DNA of 64,000 bases from assembly GCA_017308475.1 (NCBI GenBank), contig JAFKEU010000006.1:186001-250000 (forward strand), read 5' to 3'. Made by a program: the position numbers and the translations under genes. Below are positions 9,344 through 17,326 of the stretch, piece after piece. A model generated the notes under the pieces. That model had not been told where the DNA came from, searched no databases, and was given only the letters and a program-made list of their open reading frames with translations. Position 1 is the first letter of the stretch. Every line of letters begins with the position of its first letter. This stretch comes from Alphaproteobacteria bacterium (lineage in GTDB: Bacteria; Pseudomonadota; Alphaproteobacteria; Micropepsales; Micropepsaceae).

Positions 9344-10255
9344 ATGAGTGACATCAAATTGTTCAAGATTGCCAGCGGCCACGTCGATGAATTGGTGGGT
9401 ACGACGGACGCGATCGAGAAATCGGTTCAGGTCCTGTTCGAGCACAATCTTGAAGCGCTTCTTGGCGTGCGCTTTCTGACATCTGAATTCACAACAACAA
9501 ATGGAGGCCGTATTGACACACTCGGCCTAGACGAAAACGGGTGCCCCGTGATTCTCGAATACAAGCGTGCCGCCAACGAAAACGTCGTGAATCAGGGCTT
9601 GTTCTATCTTGACTGGCTGATGGATCACCGAAAGGACTTTCAGTGGCTGGTTCTCGAAAAGCTCGGGAAGGGGGCCGCGGAATCCGTCGATTGGTCGGCC
9701 CCGCGGTTGATCTGCATTGCCGGTGATTTCAGCCGGTATGACGATCACGCTGTGCGGCAGATGCAGCGCAACATCGAGCTGATCCGCTACCGTCGTTTCG
9801 GAACTGAGTTGGTGATGCTCGATCTTGTGACGGCAACGTCCGCAAAGAGGGCGCCCATTGAAGCGGGAACGGCGAGCGCTACCTCGGCGGCCGGCAAGTA
9901 CAAGACAATTAGCGCCGTCCTCGAAGAGCTTAACGATGAAATGCTGGATCGCTACGAGGCGTTGAAAGCATACCTGCTCGCGCTAGGCGATGACGTTCAA
10001 GAGACAACGCTTCGGCTCTACATAGCATTCAAACGCATTCGGAATTTTGCTTGCCTCGAATTCCGGCCGACAACCGGAAAGATTCTTGTATTCGTGAAGG
10101 TCGATCCTAGCACTGTCATGCTTGAGCCAGGCTTTACACGTGATGTGTCGCAAGTTGGTCATTTCGGGACGGGTGATCTTGAGATCACGTTGACCAAACC
10201 GGAGGACCTGGAACGGGCGAAGTCGTTCATCGAGCGCAGCTACAATGATTCGTAG
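9344..10255 (+). CDS. DUF5655 protein with PD-(D/E)XK nuclease-like core
   Basis: A 303-residue protein. The N-terminal half has a restriction-endonuclease-like core: GRIDTLGLDENGCPVILEYK, giving candidate catalytic residues D58, E72 and K74 (the D-x(n)-E-x-K pattern). The C-terminal 110 residues (YEALKAYLLALGDDVQE to the end) match the DUF5655 fold seen at the ends of predicted nucleases and transport-like proteins. Such proteins are usually annotated as predicted endonucleases and are frequent in defence neighbourhoods. It is divergent from the BREX operon, and an AGGA sits 8 bases before the ATG. Nuclease activity is inferred from motifs only. Confidence 0.72.
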   Translation: MSDIKLFKIASGHVDELVGTTDAIEKSVQVLFEHNLEALLGVRFLTSEFTTTNGGRIDTLGLDENGCPVILEYKRAANENVVNQGLFYLDWLMDHRKDFQWLVLEKLGKGAAESVDWSAPRLICIAGDFSRYDDHAVRQMQRNIELIRYRRFGTELVMLDLVTATSAKRAPIEAGTASATSAAGKYKTISAVLEELNDEMLDRYEALKAYLLALGDDVQETTLRLYIAFKRIRNFACLEFRPTTGKILVFVKVDPSTVMLEPGFTRDVSQVGHFGTGDLEITLTKPEDLERAKSFIERSYNDS

Positions 10256-10411
10256 TGCGGTTCCACGAACGCCGTTGCGCCGACGGAGGCATTGCTCGCT
10301 CCGTGAGCAGATCGATCCTTCGGCATTTGGACGCGTTCTGAACTCGGCCGCCAGCTCTGTCCTCGCGCGATCTCGACGCGTGGATTGCGCGAAGGGTGGT
10401 AGCTTCCTGCT

Positions 10412-10590
10412 ATGAACGACCATCGTGCAACAACGAATGCTTCCCCGATTGGACTCACGTACGAGGCCGACCTTTGCGGCAACATTGAGCAGGCGCTCAA
10501 AGGTCTTCAAGGCTACGGCATTATGGCTCTGGAGCTCATCCAGAACGCCGACGATGCTGGGGCGCGCACTCTCGTGTTTGACGCGAGAGA
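10412..10590 (+). pseudogene. 5' fragment of a sacsin-like GHKL ATPase gene
   Basis: The ATG opens 60 residues that fit the N-terminus of sacsin/HSP90-like GHKL ATPases. The key block is the N-box-like ELIQNADDAGARTLVFDARD, where the Asn and Asp residues bind ATP-Mg in intact relatives. After FDARD the frame loses homology and stops at 10630. Intact proteins of this type run to many hundreds of residues and are common in phage-defence islands. Here only the first segment survives, and a different gene's 3' end follows in another frame. It is very unlikely to make an active ATPase. Confidence 0.7.
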
Positions 10591-11516
10591 TGGCCTCGGA
10601 GGGCATGCGAACACTGCTGGTCTGCTTTAACAGGGGCTTAGCGGATCACCTGCGCGAGCAATGCAACGGCATATCGCAACTGGATGTCGCGACCTTTCAT
10701 CAGGTCTGCCATCATTGGATTGCTCGGGCGAAAGCCGATCTTCATCGCGACTTTCTAGCTGAGGCTAAGCGAGATCATCCACGTGCTGACGAGTTCAATC
10801 AGCTTATGCCTTTGGCTCTCGCAAACGCCATTGACGCATTGGGCCCAGCTTACGATGCAATCGTTGTGGACGAAGGCCAGGATTTCGGTGACGAGTTCTG
10901 GATGCCCATCGAAATGCTTCTGATGAGCCTTGAACAAGGGATATTCTACGTCTTTCTCGACGAGAACCAGGATATCTACCGAAGGTCGGCCCAAATTCCC
11001 GTGCGCAGTGAACCCATGGTGCTGGACAGGAATTGCAGAAACACAGGGCCAATCCACGAAGCGGCCTACCGCCACTATCGTGGCGCACCGGTTAAGGCAT
11101 CCGGGATCGATGGAGCCGCGGTAGAAGCAATTCACGCAAATGGGATCGCGAGGCAGGTTCAGTCAATTGTCACTCTCGTGTCAAAGCTCATTGCGCAGGA
11201 AGGAATCACAGCTCACAATATTTCCGTTCTTATCTGTGACGGCAGGGAGAAAGGGCATTTTGAACGGCTGCTGGCTTCGTCGCCGCTCCCAAAGACCGCA
11301 AAGCTCGGTCGCCTAGAGGACTATGGGACCAACGTGCTAACCGTCGACACGGTTGCTCGTTTCAAAGGTCTCGAACGTGATGTGGTAATTCTGTGTGGGT
11401 TCGACGGTTGCAGCGCAGAGCAGGATCGGGAGACCCTTTATGTGGGGATGTCGGGGGCGAAGGCATTGCTTTACTTGTGCGGATCACCAGAAGCCATTGA
11501 GAGACTGACGCCCTAA
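10590..11516 (+). pseudogene. 3' fragment of an SF1 (UvrD/NERD-like) helicase
   Basis: In a different frame from the preceding GHKL fragment, about 309 codons encode the rear part of a superfamily 1 helicase. It begins near MASEGMRTLLVCFNRGLADHL, with a Walker B-type VVDEGQDF, then DRNCRNT, then VDTVARFKGLERDVVI (motif V region) and a motif VI-like YVGMSGAK. The Walker A segment that should precede it is missing. Motif VI has Gly where the usual SRA/SRT arginine-containing form is expected. A start at the in-frame ATG 10590 is possible but would give a headless helicase. I read this as the right half of a deletion junction. Confidence 0.72.
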
Positions 11517-11855
11517 GGCATTCGCCTCGCCCACGTGTTCCTCATTGATTTTATCCTGAACGAGATCACGTTCTCGCCGTTGCGGAGCGCGTGGAGTTTG
11601 TCCCGCACTAGCGCGGCATGCGCACCTGCTCACGGACAATTCGCCGGTGTGAACCGACGCCCACGGGCCTGGCTATACCGTTGGTCGCGACGCCGTCGGA
11701 GGTTACATCCTGGGTTTGGCTCAGGATCGATCTTCTCCAAAAGGATTTTCGCGTCGCCTTCCTCGACGGTTGATAGTTTAAGCCCGCGCGCTAGACTACA
11801 GAGGCCGCTTCTACCCCATCAGCGTAGCGCAAGGGGCGACCGTGAACGAAGTCCG
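11517..11855. other. Intergenic region without recognised genes
   Basis: About 340 bp between the convergent helicase remnant and the minus-strand nuclease-helicase gene. Frames crossing it give low-complexity translations without family resemblance. It may hold further decayed remains of the helicase locus; nothing specific is visible. Confidence 0.4.
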
Positions 11856-14800
11856 CTAACGCCATATTGCAGTAGCTTCGGCCCTAGCAAACAGATTCAA
11901 TCTGACGAGATCCTCAATCGACCCGGCTGATACATCTTGCAGGCGCGGGCTCTGTACCACGATTGCCAGCGATTGCGCGCGACTGATCGCGACATTGAAG
12001 CGATTGCGGTTGAAGAGGAAATTCGTGCCGCGTGGCGCATCATCGCCGTGAGATGTCGTCATCGATACAATAACTACGGGCGCCTCTTGCCCTTGAAACT
12101 TATCCACGGTCCCAACGCGTGCGCCATCTGGAAGAGCCCGCTTCAGCAGGTTCACCTGCATATTGAACGGGCTTGCGATCAGGATATCGTCGAGCTTGAG
12201 TGGCCGCACGGTGCCGTCCGCATCGTGGAATTCCTGCGTGAGCAAATTACTCACCGTGGACCGGATCGCCGCAGCCTCCTCGGCGCTGTTTTGCGTGCAA
12301 CCATCATGTTCGACGTTCGCAAAGACAATGCCCGCGTCCTTCAATGCGGGATGAGAATTGGCCCCGAGCACGAGATGGCGTGACGCCGTCGAGGCATCCG
12401 ATGTAAGTCGGCCATCGTAAATGGCGTCGGACACAAGTTCACACAGAGTTGGGTGCATCCGATAAGTTACGTTTAGAAGAACGCCTTTGTCCGCCCCAAT
12501 CGTAGCTTGATGTTGGAGCAAATAGTCGAGAGCCGAGTGGCCGGTTTCTCCCGGATGCACACCCTGGATGGGCAGGGCTAATTGCATCTGATCTCCAATG
12601 AGAACGAGATTATCGGCACATCCAGCCATCGCGACGAGATTGCCGAGCGCGACCTGCCCTGCTTCGTCAACGAAGAGGTAGTCGTAGGAGTTCAACGCTT
12701 CCTGGGCAAAATGAAACACGGTAGCCCCGACCAACTGATAGCTTGAATCAATGTCATCGCTGCTCTGCACTGATGTGATGAACTGGCCTTCGAACTCGGT
12801 TTCTGGATCGTCACGGCTCGCCTTCTTTGCGCCCGAGAATTTCAGACTTGTCTCAGTGGCGCGCTTTTCGACTTCCTTGAGCAGTTTGTTGATGGCTTTG
12901 TGAGAGTTGGACGAGACGGCGATCCGATTACCTTCCTTGAGCAGAGTGGCAATGGCGTGAGACGCGACAAAGGTCTTTCCGCATCCTGGCGGTCCCTGGA
13001 TGAATAGGGTGGTTCGGTCTAGATTACGGATGACGCGGATCGTGCCGTCCAGCAGGTCTTCGCCGTTCGAAAGTAAGGGTTGCCCTCGCTGAACGCCTCT
13101 GACCTTCGGCGGATTGCGCAACAGGAAAGCCATCAGTGCCTGATCGCTGCTGAGGTCATCAGAAACGAACCGGTCGGCAAAGTTCATCACGGCCGCGACG
13201 AGTTTGCGCTGATCGAGCGGTTTTCCTGGCAACAAAGAAAACCGGTCTGGCGGTGCTCCACGCGTGATGCCGCGCTTCAATGTGAGGATGCCGTCCTCGG
13301 GGACGATAGACTCAAGGGTTCCGGCCGAGCCGAGGTCTGACGCGAGTACCGGCTCGCTACCAGCCTTGAGCTTGGTGTCTTGCGGTGGAAAACGGCATGT
13401 GAAGACCTGAGACCGCTTGATCGTTGTGGCGGGGACGGTTTTGTCCAGCACGACACCACCTAGGCTTTCGGCATCATCTATGAGTTCGTCGTCGGACCAG
13501 GTTTGACGCTCGAACAACGCCCACCACTGAGGCTTCTGGGAGCGCTGATGAAACCAAAGAAGCTCGGCTACCAACTCGCGCACGTCCTTGTTGGCGACAT
13601 TTGAAGTGCGGACGCGCGCCGCTAGCTCCTGGCGCTGGCGTTCGAACTCTTCTCTCGCCTCCGAGCGCGCCGACGCCACATCCTGATCGGAACCGGTCGC
13701 ATGCAATTGATAGTGTGCCCCTGCCGGTCTCAATCCCACGAGCCAGTCGCGCAGCTTGGCGGTCGAGACGCAGTCTTCCTCGTTGTATTTCTTGATCTCG
13801 GCAAGGACCGATGCCTCTTGTGTCGTTCGCCATTGCTCATATTGAACGATACTGTCGCCGGCATTAGCGACTTCTCCCGCTCGCCCACCCCAGTAGATTT
13901 TTTCGAGGTCCTTGAGCGAATAGCTCTCTGTGGACGCTCTGATCCCCTGACGCGCAACGCGATAGAGATCGACGAAACGATGCTCGCGTAGCAATTGGTC
14001 GAGCTCCGCTTCTTTGGTTGCGTGCCGCATGGCAAGACGCCGGAACGCTGCGGGCTCATATTGGGCATAGTGATAGATGCGGGCATCTGGGTATTTCACC
14101 AGATGTGCAGTGATCGCAGACATGACGGCTTCGAAGGCCGCCTTTTCCTGGTCGTGATCGTGAGCCCAAAAGGCTCGATATTCTTGCTCGTTGGGATCGG
14201 TCAGCGGACCATAGATGCCGAAGAGATATTCGAGTCCGTCGGGATAGAGGGGGTCGCCTTCCAGATCGAGGAAGACATCACCGACTTGAGGGTCGGGAAG
14301 GAGGGAGAACCCTTTTCCTTGTTCGACGGGGAGCGCTTCAACGCCGTGCGTGCCGCTCTGCTCGGCTTGTTTCTGAAGGCGGGCCTGGCCTATGAGCTTG
14401 GCAAGTGTCTCGTCGCCGATCCCTGGAATCGAGGCTGTCCCTGGGCCGAGAGATGCCAGCTTGGACATTGTTGTCACACCGGCAGCTTCCATTTTTAGCA
14501 ATTGGCTTGATCGCAGCCCGGCAACGAAAATAGGGCTGTCGGCCCCGCGCCATTCAGCTTCACATCTGGACTTGTAGCCACAGCGCTCGCAGGCCGCGCA
14601 CCGGATCGCGCGAGTGTTCTTGTCTTTTGTCTCGGCGAATGCTTCGAAACGGCGCATCAACCGTGCGGTGACGTATTGGGTTTCGCGAAGGTCGAAGCGC
14701 TCTGGCTCAGGTGCCGCAACATGGATCACGCCGTCCGCGATGGGATTGCCGTTAGTGCGGTTTAGGAGCTCGGCATAAAGTCCGATTTGCAATAGGTGAT

Positions 14801-15221
14801 CGCGCTTGGCCTTGCGCGAAAGCTTTGCGTCTTCCGGCCGATAGACCGGTGCCTCTACGTTGGCATCGCGCGTCAGAAAGTCCGGGAATCCAATCCAGCG
14901 CTCCGACAATAGAGCGCCTTGATAGATAATCGATGCTCCTTGTTCGACAGCCCGCTGGGTGAGCCCGATGCGTTCCTCGATAGGAAGCCCCTCGGTCGGG
15001 ATATGAACGGCGCTGGCGCCGGCAGTTTGCTCAAGGCGCGCCAGAACTGCCGCTTCATGCTCCAATCCCTTGGCCCACAGCAATGCCTGCGTCTCGTCGG
15101 CAGGGTCCGTTTCCGGCTCCCCAGCCAACCACAAAGCCGATTTGTGAGCGCAGCCGAGAAACTCGCCCAAGCGGGTCGCCGAAAGTCGTTTGGCGTTCTG
15201 GCTAACGGGCTGGTCGGACAA
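11856..15221 (-). CDS. TM0106-family RecB-like nuclease fused to RNase H-like and SF1 helicase domains
   Basis: A 1121-residue multidomain protein. Residues 1-225 form a RecB/Cas4-like nuclease: GFPDFL (D114), DAK (D131-K133), a following QIGLYAELL helix, and cysteines C24, C208, C211, C214 and C220 that could hold an iron-sulphur cluster. A helix-hairpin-helix (SIPGIGDETLAKLIG) follows, then a DnaQ/RNase H-like exonuclease (DVFLDLEGDPLYPDGLEYLFG). The C-terminal half is a Dna2/UPF1-type SF1 helicase: Walker A GPPGCGKT near residue 742, DEAGQ near 852 and a final RFNVAISRAQS motif VI. Such enzymes process DNA ends. It stands alone on its strand, downstream of defence genes. Confidence 0.85.
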   Translation of the reverse strand: MSDQPVSQNAKRLSATRLGEFLGCAHKSALWLAGEPETDPADETQALLWAKGLEHEAAVLARLEQTAGASAVHIPTEGLPIEERIGLTQRAVEQGASIIYQGALLSERWIGFPDFLTRDANVEAPVYRPEDAKLSRKAKRDHLLQIGLYAELLNRTNGNPIADGVIHVAAPEPERFDLRETQYVTARLMRRFEAFAETKDKNTRAIRCAACERCGYKSRCEAEWRGADSPIFVAGLRSSQLLKMEAAGVTTMSKLASLGPGTASIPGIGDETLAKLIGQARLQKQAEQSGTHGVEALPVEQGKGFSLLPDPQVGDVFLDLEGDPLYPDGLEYLFGIYGPLTDPNEQEYRAFWAHDHDQEKAAFEAVMSAITAHLVKYPDARIYHYAQYEPAAFRRLAMRHATKEAELDQLLREHRFVDLYRVARQGIRASTESYSLKDLEKIYWGGRAGEVANAGDSIVQYEQWRTTQEASVLAEIKKYNEEDCVSTAKLRDWLVGLRPAGAHYQLHATGSDQDVASARSEAREEFERQRQELAARVRTSNVANKDVRELVAELLWFHQRSQKPQWWALFERQTWSDDELIDDAESLGGVVLDKTVPATTIKRSQVFTCRFPPQDTKLKAGSEPVLASDLGSAGTLESIVPEDGILTLKRGITRGAPPDRFSLLPGKPLDQRKLVAAVMNFADRFVSDDLSSDQALMAFLLRNPPKVRGVQRGQPLLSNGEDLLDGTIRVIRNLDRTTLFIQGPPGCGKTFVASHAIATLLKEGNRIAVSSNSHKAINKLLKEVEKRATETSLKFSGAKKASRDDPETEFEGQFITSVQSSDDIDSSYQLVGATVFHFAQEALNSYDYLFVDEAGQVALGNLVAMAGCADNLVLIGDQMQLALPIQGVHPGETGHSALDYLLQHQATIGADKGVLLNVTYRMHPTLCELVSDAIYDGRLTSDASTASRHLVLGANSHPALKDAGIVFANVEHDGCTQNSAEEAAAIRSTVSNLLTQEFHDADGTVRPLKLDDILIASPFNMQVNLLKRALPDGARVGTVDKFQGQEAPVVIVSMTTSHGDDAPRGTNFLFNRNRFNVAISRAQSLAIVVQSPRLQDVSAGSIEDLVRLNLFARAEATAIWR

Positions 15222-15416
15222 TTCGCTCCCTCCTTACCAAGACAATATCACGGCAACTGCAAGAGCTGCATTGCCGGTCCTAATGCCGATTTCCTCAAGC
15301 TCCGCATCGCTATCTTCAATTCTCGCAGGCAATCTGACTGCGAATCAGGCCAATATCTGCTCAAGCTCGCTGAACAGGTTGCTGCGTCGCTCAATGCGGC
15401 CAAATCGGCTCTGGCG

Positions 15417-15437
15417 AGTGATATCTGAAATATCACT
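15417..15437. promoter_or_regulatory. Palindromic operator in front of the XRE gene
   Basis: AGTGATAT, five bases (CTGAA), then ATATCACT: a perfect 8-bp inverted repeat ending 11 bp before the GTG start of the XRE-family gene. Closely related sites lie at 16077-16095 and 16093-16113. The likely reader is the adjacent XRE protein, acting on itself (inference). Confidence 0.65.
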
Positions 15438-15448
15438 CCGAGAATCAA

Positions 15449-15712
15449 GTGGCGCCGCCAAAATTTGACCCAATTGAGTTAACGGCCGCGCAATTGCGTG
15501 CAGCCCGTCAATTGATGGGTTGGCATGCGACCGACCTTGCAGATAAGGCTGGTGTAGGAGTGGCCACGATCCGCCGCGCGGAGCTATGCCAGGGCCGCAC
15601 AGATATGAAACCCGAGACCGCCGAGAAAGTTGTGCGGGCTTTCGAGAAGCACGGACTTAGATTCTATGGTGCCGACCGGCAGGGCGGGCCTGGACTGCGG
15701 TTGAAAAGATAA
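15449..15712 (+). CDS. Small XRE-family HTH transcriptional regulator
   Basis: An 87-residue protein made almost only of a lambda-repressor-like HTH. The line LTAAQLRAARQLMGWHATDLADKAGVGVATIRRAE has the Q...L...AGV...T+.R.E spacing of XRE proteins. It starts at GTG 15449, 11 bp after a perfect palindrome, which suggests autoregulation. This small type (RAARQLMGW; KVVRAFEKHGLRF at the C-terminus) is common in alphaproteobacteria. Variants of the same palindrome occur in the promoter region near 16.1 kb, so it probably also controls the divergent unknown genes there. Confidence 0.82.
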   Translation: MAPPKFDPIELTAAQLRAARQLMGWHATDLADKAGVGVATIRRAELCQGRTDMKPETAEKVVRAFEKHGLRFYGADRQGGPGLRLKR

Positions 15713-15731
15713 TCACTGCCGCTCGGCTGGC

Positions 15732-16001
15732 TCAGTTCCGGCGGTAGCCCGAATTCAAATATGCGCGGAAGCTGTAGCGAGCGTTAGCGTCGAAGGACAC
15801 GGTCATCCGGTGGGGCGCTTCGAAAACCTCGCCCGCTGCTAGGCAGGCGATCTCTTCTCCGGCCGCTCCGAAGAGAAACAATTCGAAATCGGTATTGTTC
15901 ACAAGGACATCGGCCGCGAGCAGCGTAATAGCTCGCTCTGATGAGGCAGGATTCTGCGGGATAGACGCGTGCTCGGGCGACTTCCTTTGATGTGATTGCA
16001 T
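15732..16001 (-). CDS. Unknown 89-residue protein
   Basis: The ATG has a GGAG 8 bases upstream. The protein is mixed in composition, with a hydrophobic middle (AITLLAADVLVNNTDFELFLFGAAG is not membrane-like) and a C-terminus VSFDANARYSFRAYLNSGYRRN. I recognise no family. It is convergent with the XRE gene and divergent from the unknown gene at 16212, and operator palindromes lie in between. That layout suggests joint control by the XRE protein. No cysteine pattern or signal peptide is seen. Confidence 0.5.
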   Translation of the reverse strand: MQSHQRKSPEHASIPQNPASSERAITLLAADVLVNNTDFELFLFGAAGEEIACLAAGEVFEAPHRMTVSFDANARYSFRAYLNSGYRRN

Positions 16002-16064
16002 AGCGTTTGCTCCGAATGATGAGGCTCCGGAAATAAGGAGTAACGGTCAGATTTCCAAGAATTC

Positions 16065-16093
16065 TTGACACGGGAAATGATATTCTGTATATC
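16065..16093 (+). promoter_or_regulatory. Predicted sigma-70-type promoter
   Basis: A consensus TTGACA at 16065-16070 and a TATATC at 16088-16093, separated by 17 bases, face the gene at 16212. The -10 element lies inside the overlapping palindromes at 16077-16113. A protein bound there would block RNA polymerase, so repression is the simplest reading. Confidence 0.6.
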
Positions 16094-16113
16094 GTGATAT
16101 CTGGGATATCGTA
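16077..16113. promoter_or_regulatory. Two overlapping operator palindromes, same family as 15417-15437
   Basis: Site one: ATGATAT-TCTGT-ATATCGT (16077-16095). Site two: CGTGATAT-CTGGG-ATATCGTA (16093-16113). Both keep the TGATAT-N5-ATATC core of the perfect site before the XRE gene. Their centres are 17 bp apart, so they lie on nearly opposite faces of the helix. They cover the -10 box of the plus-strand promoter. Confidence 0.65.
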
Positions 16114-16211
16114 AGATTTGCGGCGCCGCGTCTCGGATAGAAATCAGAGTCCGAATGCCTCTAGTTTCGCGTGCGTCTAGTCGGCCGCCCCATTCACTAA
16201 GGAGTTTCCAA

Positions 16212-16508
16212 ATGCATGTCTGGTCAGCACGCGACCTAAACACAGGCGGCATCCAACGCGTCTCTTTCCGCGACGGTGGATTGTTTACGATCCTGCGCGA
16301 TTGGACGAAGCGAACGCCGACCTATTCGCTAGCGGATACGTTGGGCGAGATGGAAGGGGCGCCACGCCATCGAGGTCCGATGTCGGAGGCATTGCTTTTG
16401 GCAATCCTCAATTCTGATGGTGCAAAGCCGGTCTCGGCCGGAGAAGCGGCGCAGATTCGCGCTGATCATCGGGTGCGCATCAAGAATAAAGCCGATACCG
16501 AGGTTTAA
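16212..16508 (+). CDS. Unknown 98-residue protein, predicted XRE-regulated
   Basis: The start MHVWSARDLNTGG follows AAGGAG with 7 bases of spacing, preferred over an in-frame ATG at 16155. The sequence has a short aromatic block (GGLFTILRDWTKRTPTYSL) and a basic C-terminus (QIRADHRVRIKNKADTEV). I recognise no family. It lies behind a strong promoter overlapped by operator palindromes and points toward the Tn7-like module, with the DUF6471 gene facing it. It could be an accessory gene of the mobile element or a small effector; neither can be shown from sequence. Confidence 0.55.
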   Translation: MHVWSARDLNTGGIQRVSFRDGGLFTILRDWTKRTPTYSLADTLGEMEGAPRHRGPMSEALLLAILNSDGAKPVSAGEAAQIRADHRVRIKNKADTEV

Positions 16509-16553
16509 GACAGATGGCGCACATTGGCGCGACTTTGTTTCAACGCAGCAAAA

Positions 16554-17204
16554 TCAAGAAATGCGATGGCCAACGGCATCATACTTTGGCTTCGGTCCCA
16601 ATTCTTCGGTCGGGATCAGCCAGTCTCCGGATGGTGAGTGCCCTGCATCAACAGCTAGACGATAGTAACTCGTCAATCCGCGAATGGCCCGCCGCAATGC
16701 GCGCTCAGGATTGGCGTCAGATTGCACATTGGCCCTATGCGGTTCGGCCAGCGCCGGTGTCTTGATCGCGTGGCTCACCGTGTAGGCGGTTGCATTGCTC
16801 GAAGACCGGCGTTCGAGCGTGATGGTCACGGGAGTGGCGATTTCACCGATGAGGAGTGTGTAAAGCCCCGCCTGGTCGTCGCGGTCCAGGACCTTGACGA
16901 GATCGTCAGCCAATGCCCGATCTATGTTCCAGTCTGTTTCGGTTGAAAGCACCCAACGCTCCAGGTTGACCGTTCGGGTTCCCATAACCTTTAGGCACAA
17001 GAGCAGGTTCGCGGCAGAGAGTTCGCCGCGCGTGATCTTGTTGCGAAGGTTGATTTCTTTCTCCTCCAGTCCCGCAAACCTGAGCAGATCGACCAACTGC
17101 TTATAGGTGATTTTCTTTTCGGTCATTTCGACGCGCAGAAGCGCTCGCACCCAGTCTTTTGTCTTTGCGTCGAGCTCTGGAGAGATGTTGTTCCTGCGAG
17201 GCAT
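16554..17204 (-). CDS. DUF6471-domain protein
   Basis: A 216-residue protein whose N-terminal 80 residues carry a DUF6471-like block (KITYKQLVDLLRFAGLEE, then NLRNKITRGELSAANLLLCLKVMG). That block looks like a helical, possibly DNA-binding XRE-like fold. The rest is unassigned. It is divergent from tnsA across 122 bp containing a short palindrome at 17235-17247. The shared promoter space suggests a link to the transposition genes, perhaps regulation (inference). No catalytic motif is seen. Confidence 0.62.
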   Translation of the reverse strand: MPRRNNISPELDAKTKDWVRALLRVEMTEKKITYKQLVDLLRFAGLEEKEINLRNKITRGELSAANLLLCLKVMGTRTVNLERWVLSTETDWNIDRALADDLVKVLDRDDQAGLYTLLIGEIATPVTITLERRSSSNATAYTVSHAIKTPALAEPHRANVQSDANPERALRRAIRGLTSYYRLAVDAGHSPSGDWLIPTEELGPKPKYDAVGHRIS

Positions 17205-17234
17205 ATTAACCCTTTGTTAACCGACGAAAGGATT

Positions 17235-17247
17235 AGTCAATTAGACT
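17235..17247. promoter_or_regulatory. Short palindrome between the DUF6471 gene and tnsA
   Basis: AGTC-AATTA-GACT, a 4-bp arm pair with a near-symmetric AT-rich centre, in the divergent promoter region. It could be an operator or part of a transposon end. It is too short to be more than suggestive. Confidence 0.3.
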
Positions 17248-17326
17248 GGTTGAATAGTAATTGCAAACAACATCCATGCGTCATATAAGATCGTCACCTA
17301 CAGCCGACGTAAGTATGGAGAAACGC

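Noticed and set aside
10425..10590. ATG at 10425 as start of the helicase gene
   Set aside because: The first 55 codons of that frame are the out-of-frame image of the GHKL fragment, rich in Arg and Ser, and carry no helicase motif.
11535..11930. 131-codon plus-strand frame after the helicase remnant
   Set aside because: It runs into the end of the nuclease-helicase gene on the other strand and the translation is arginine-serine rich without motifs.
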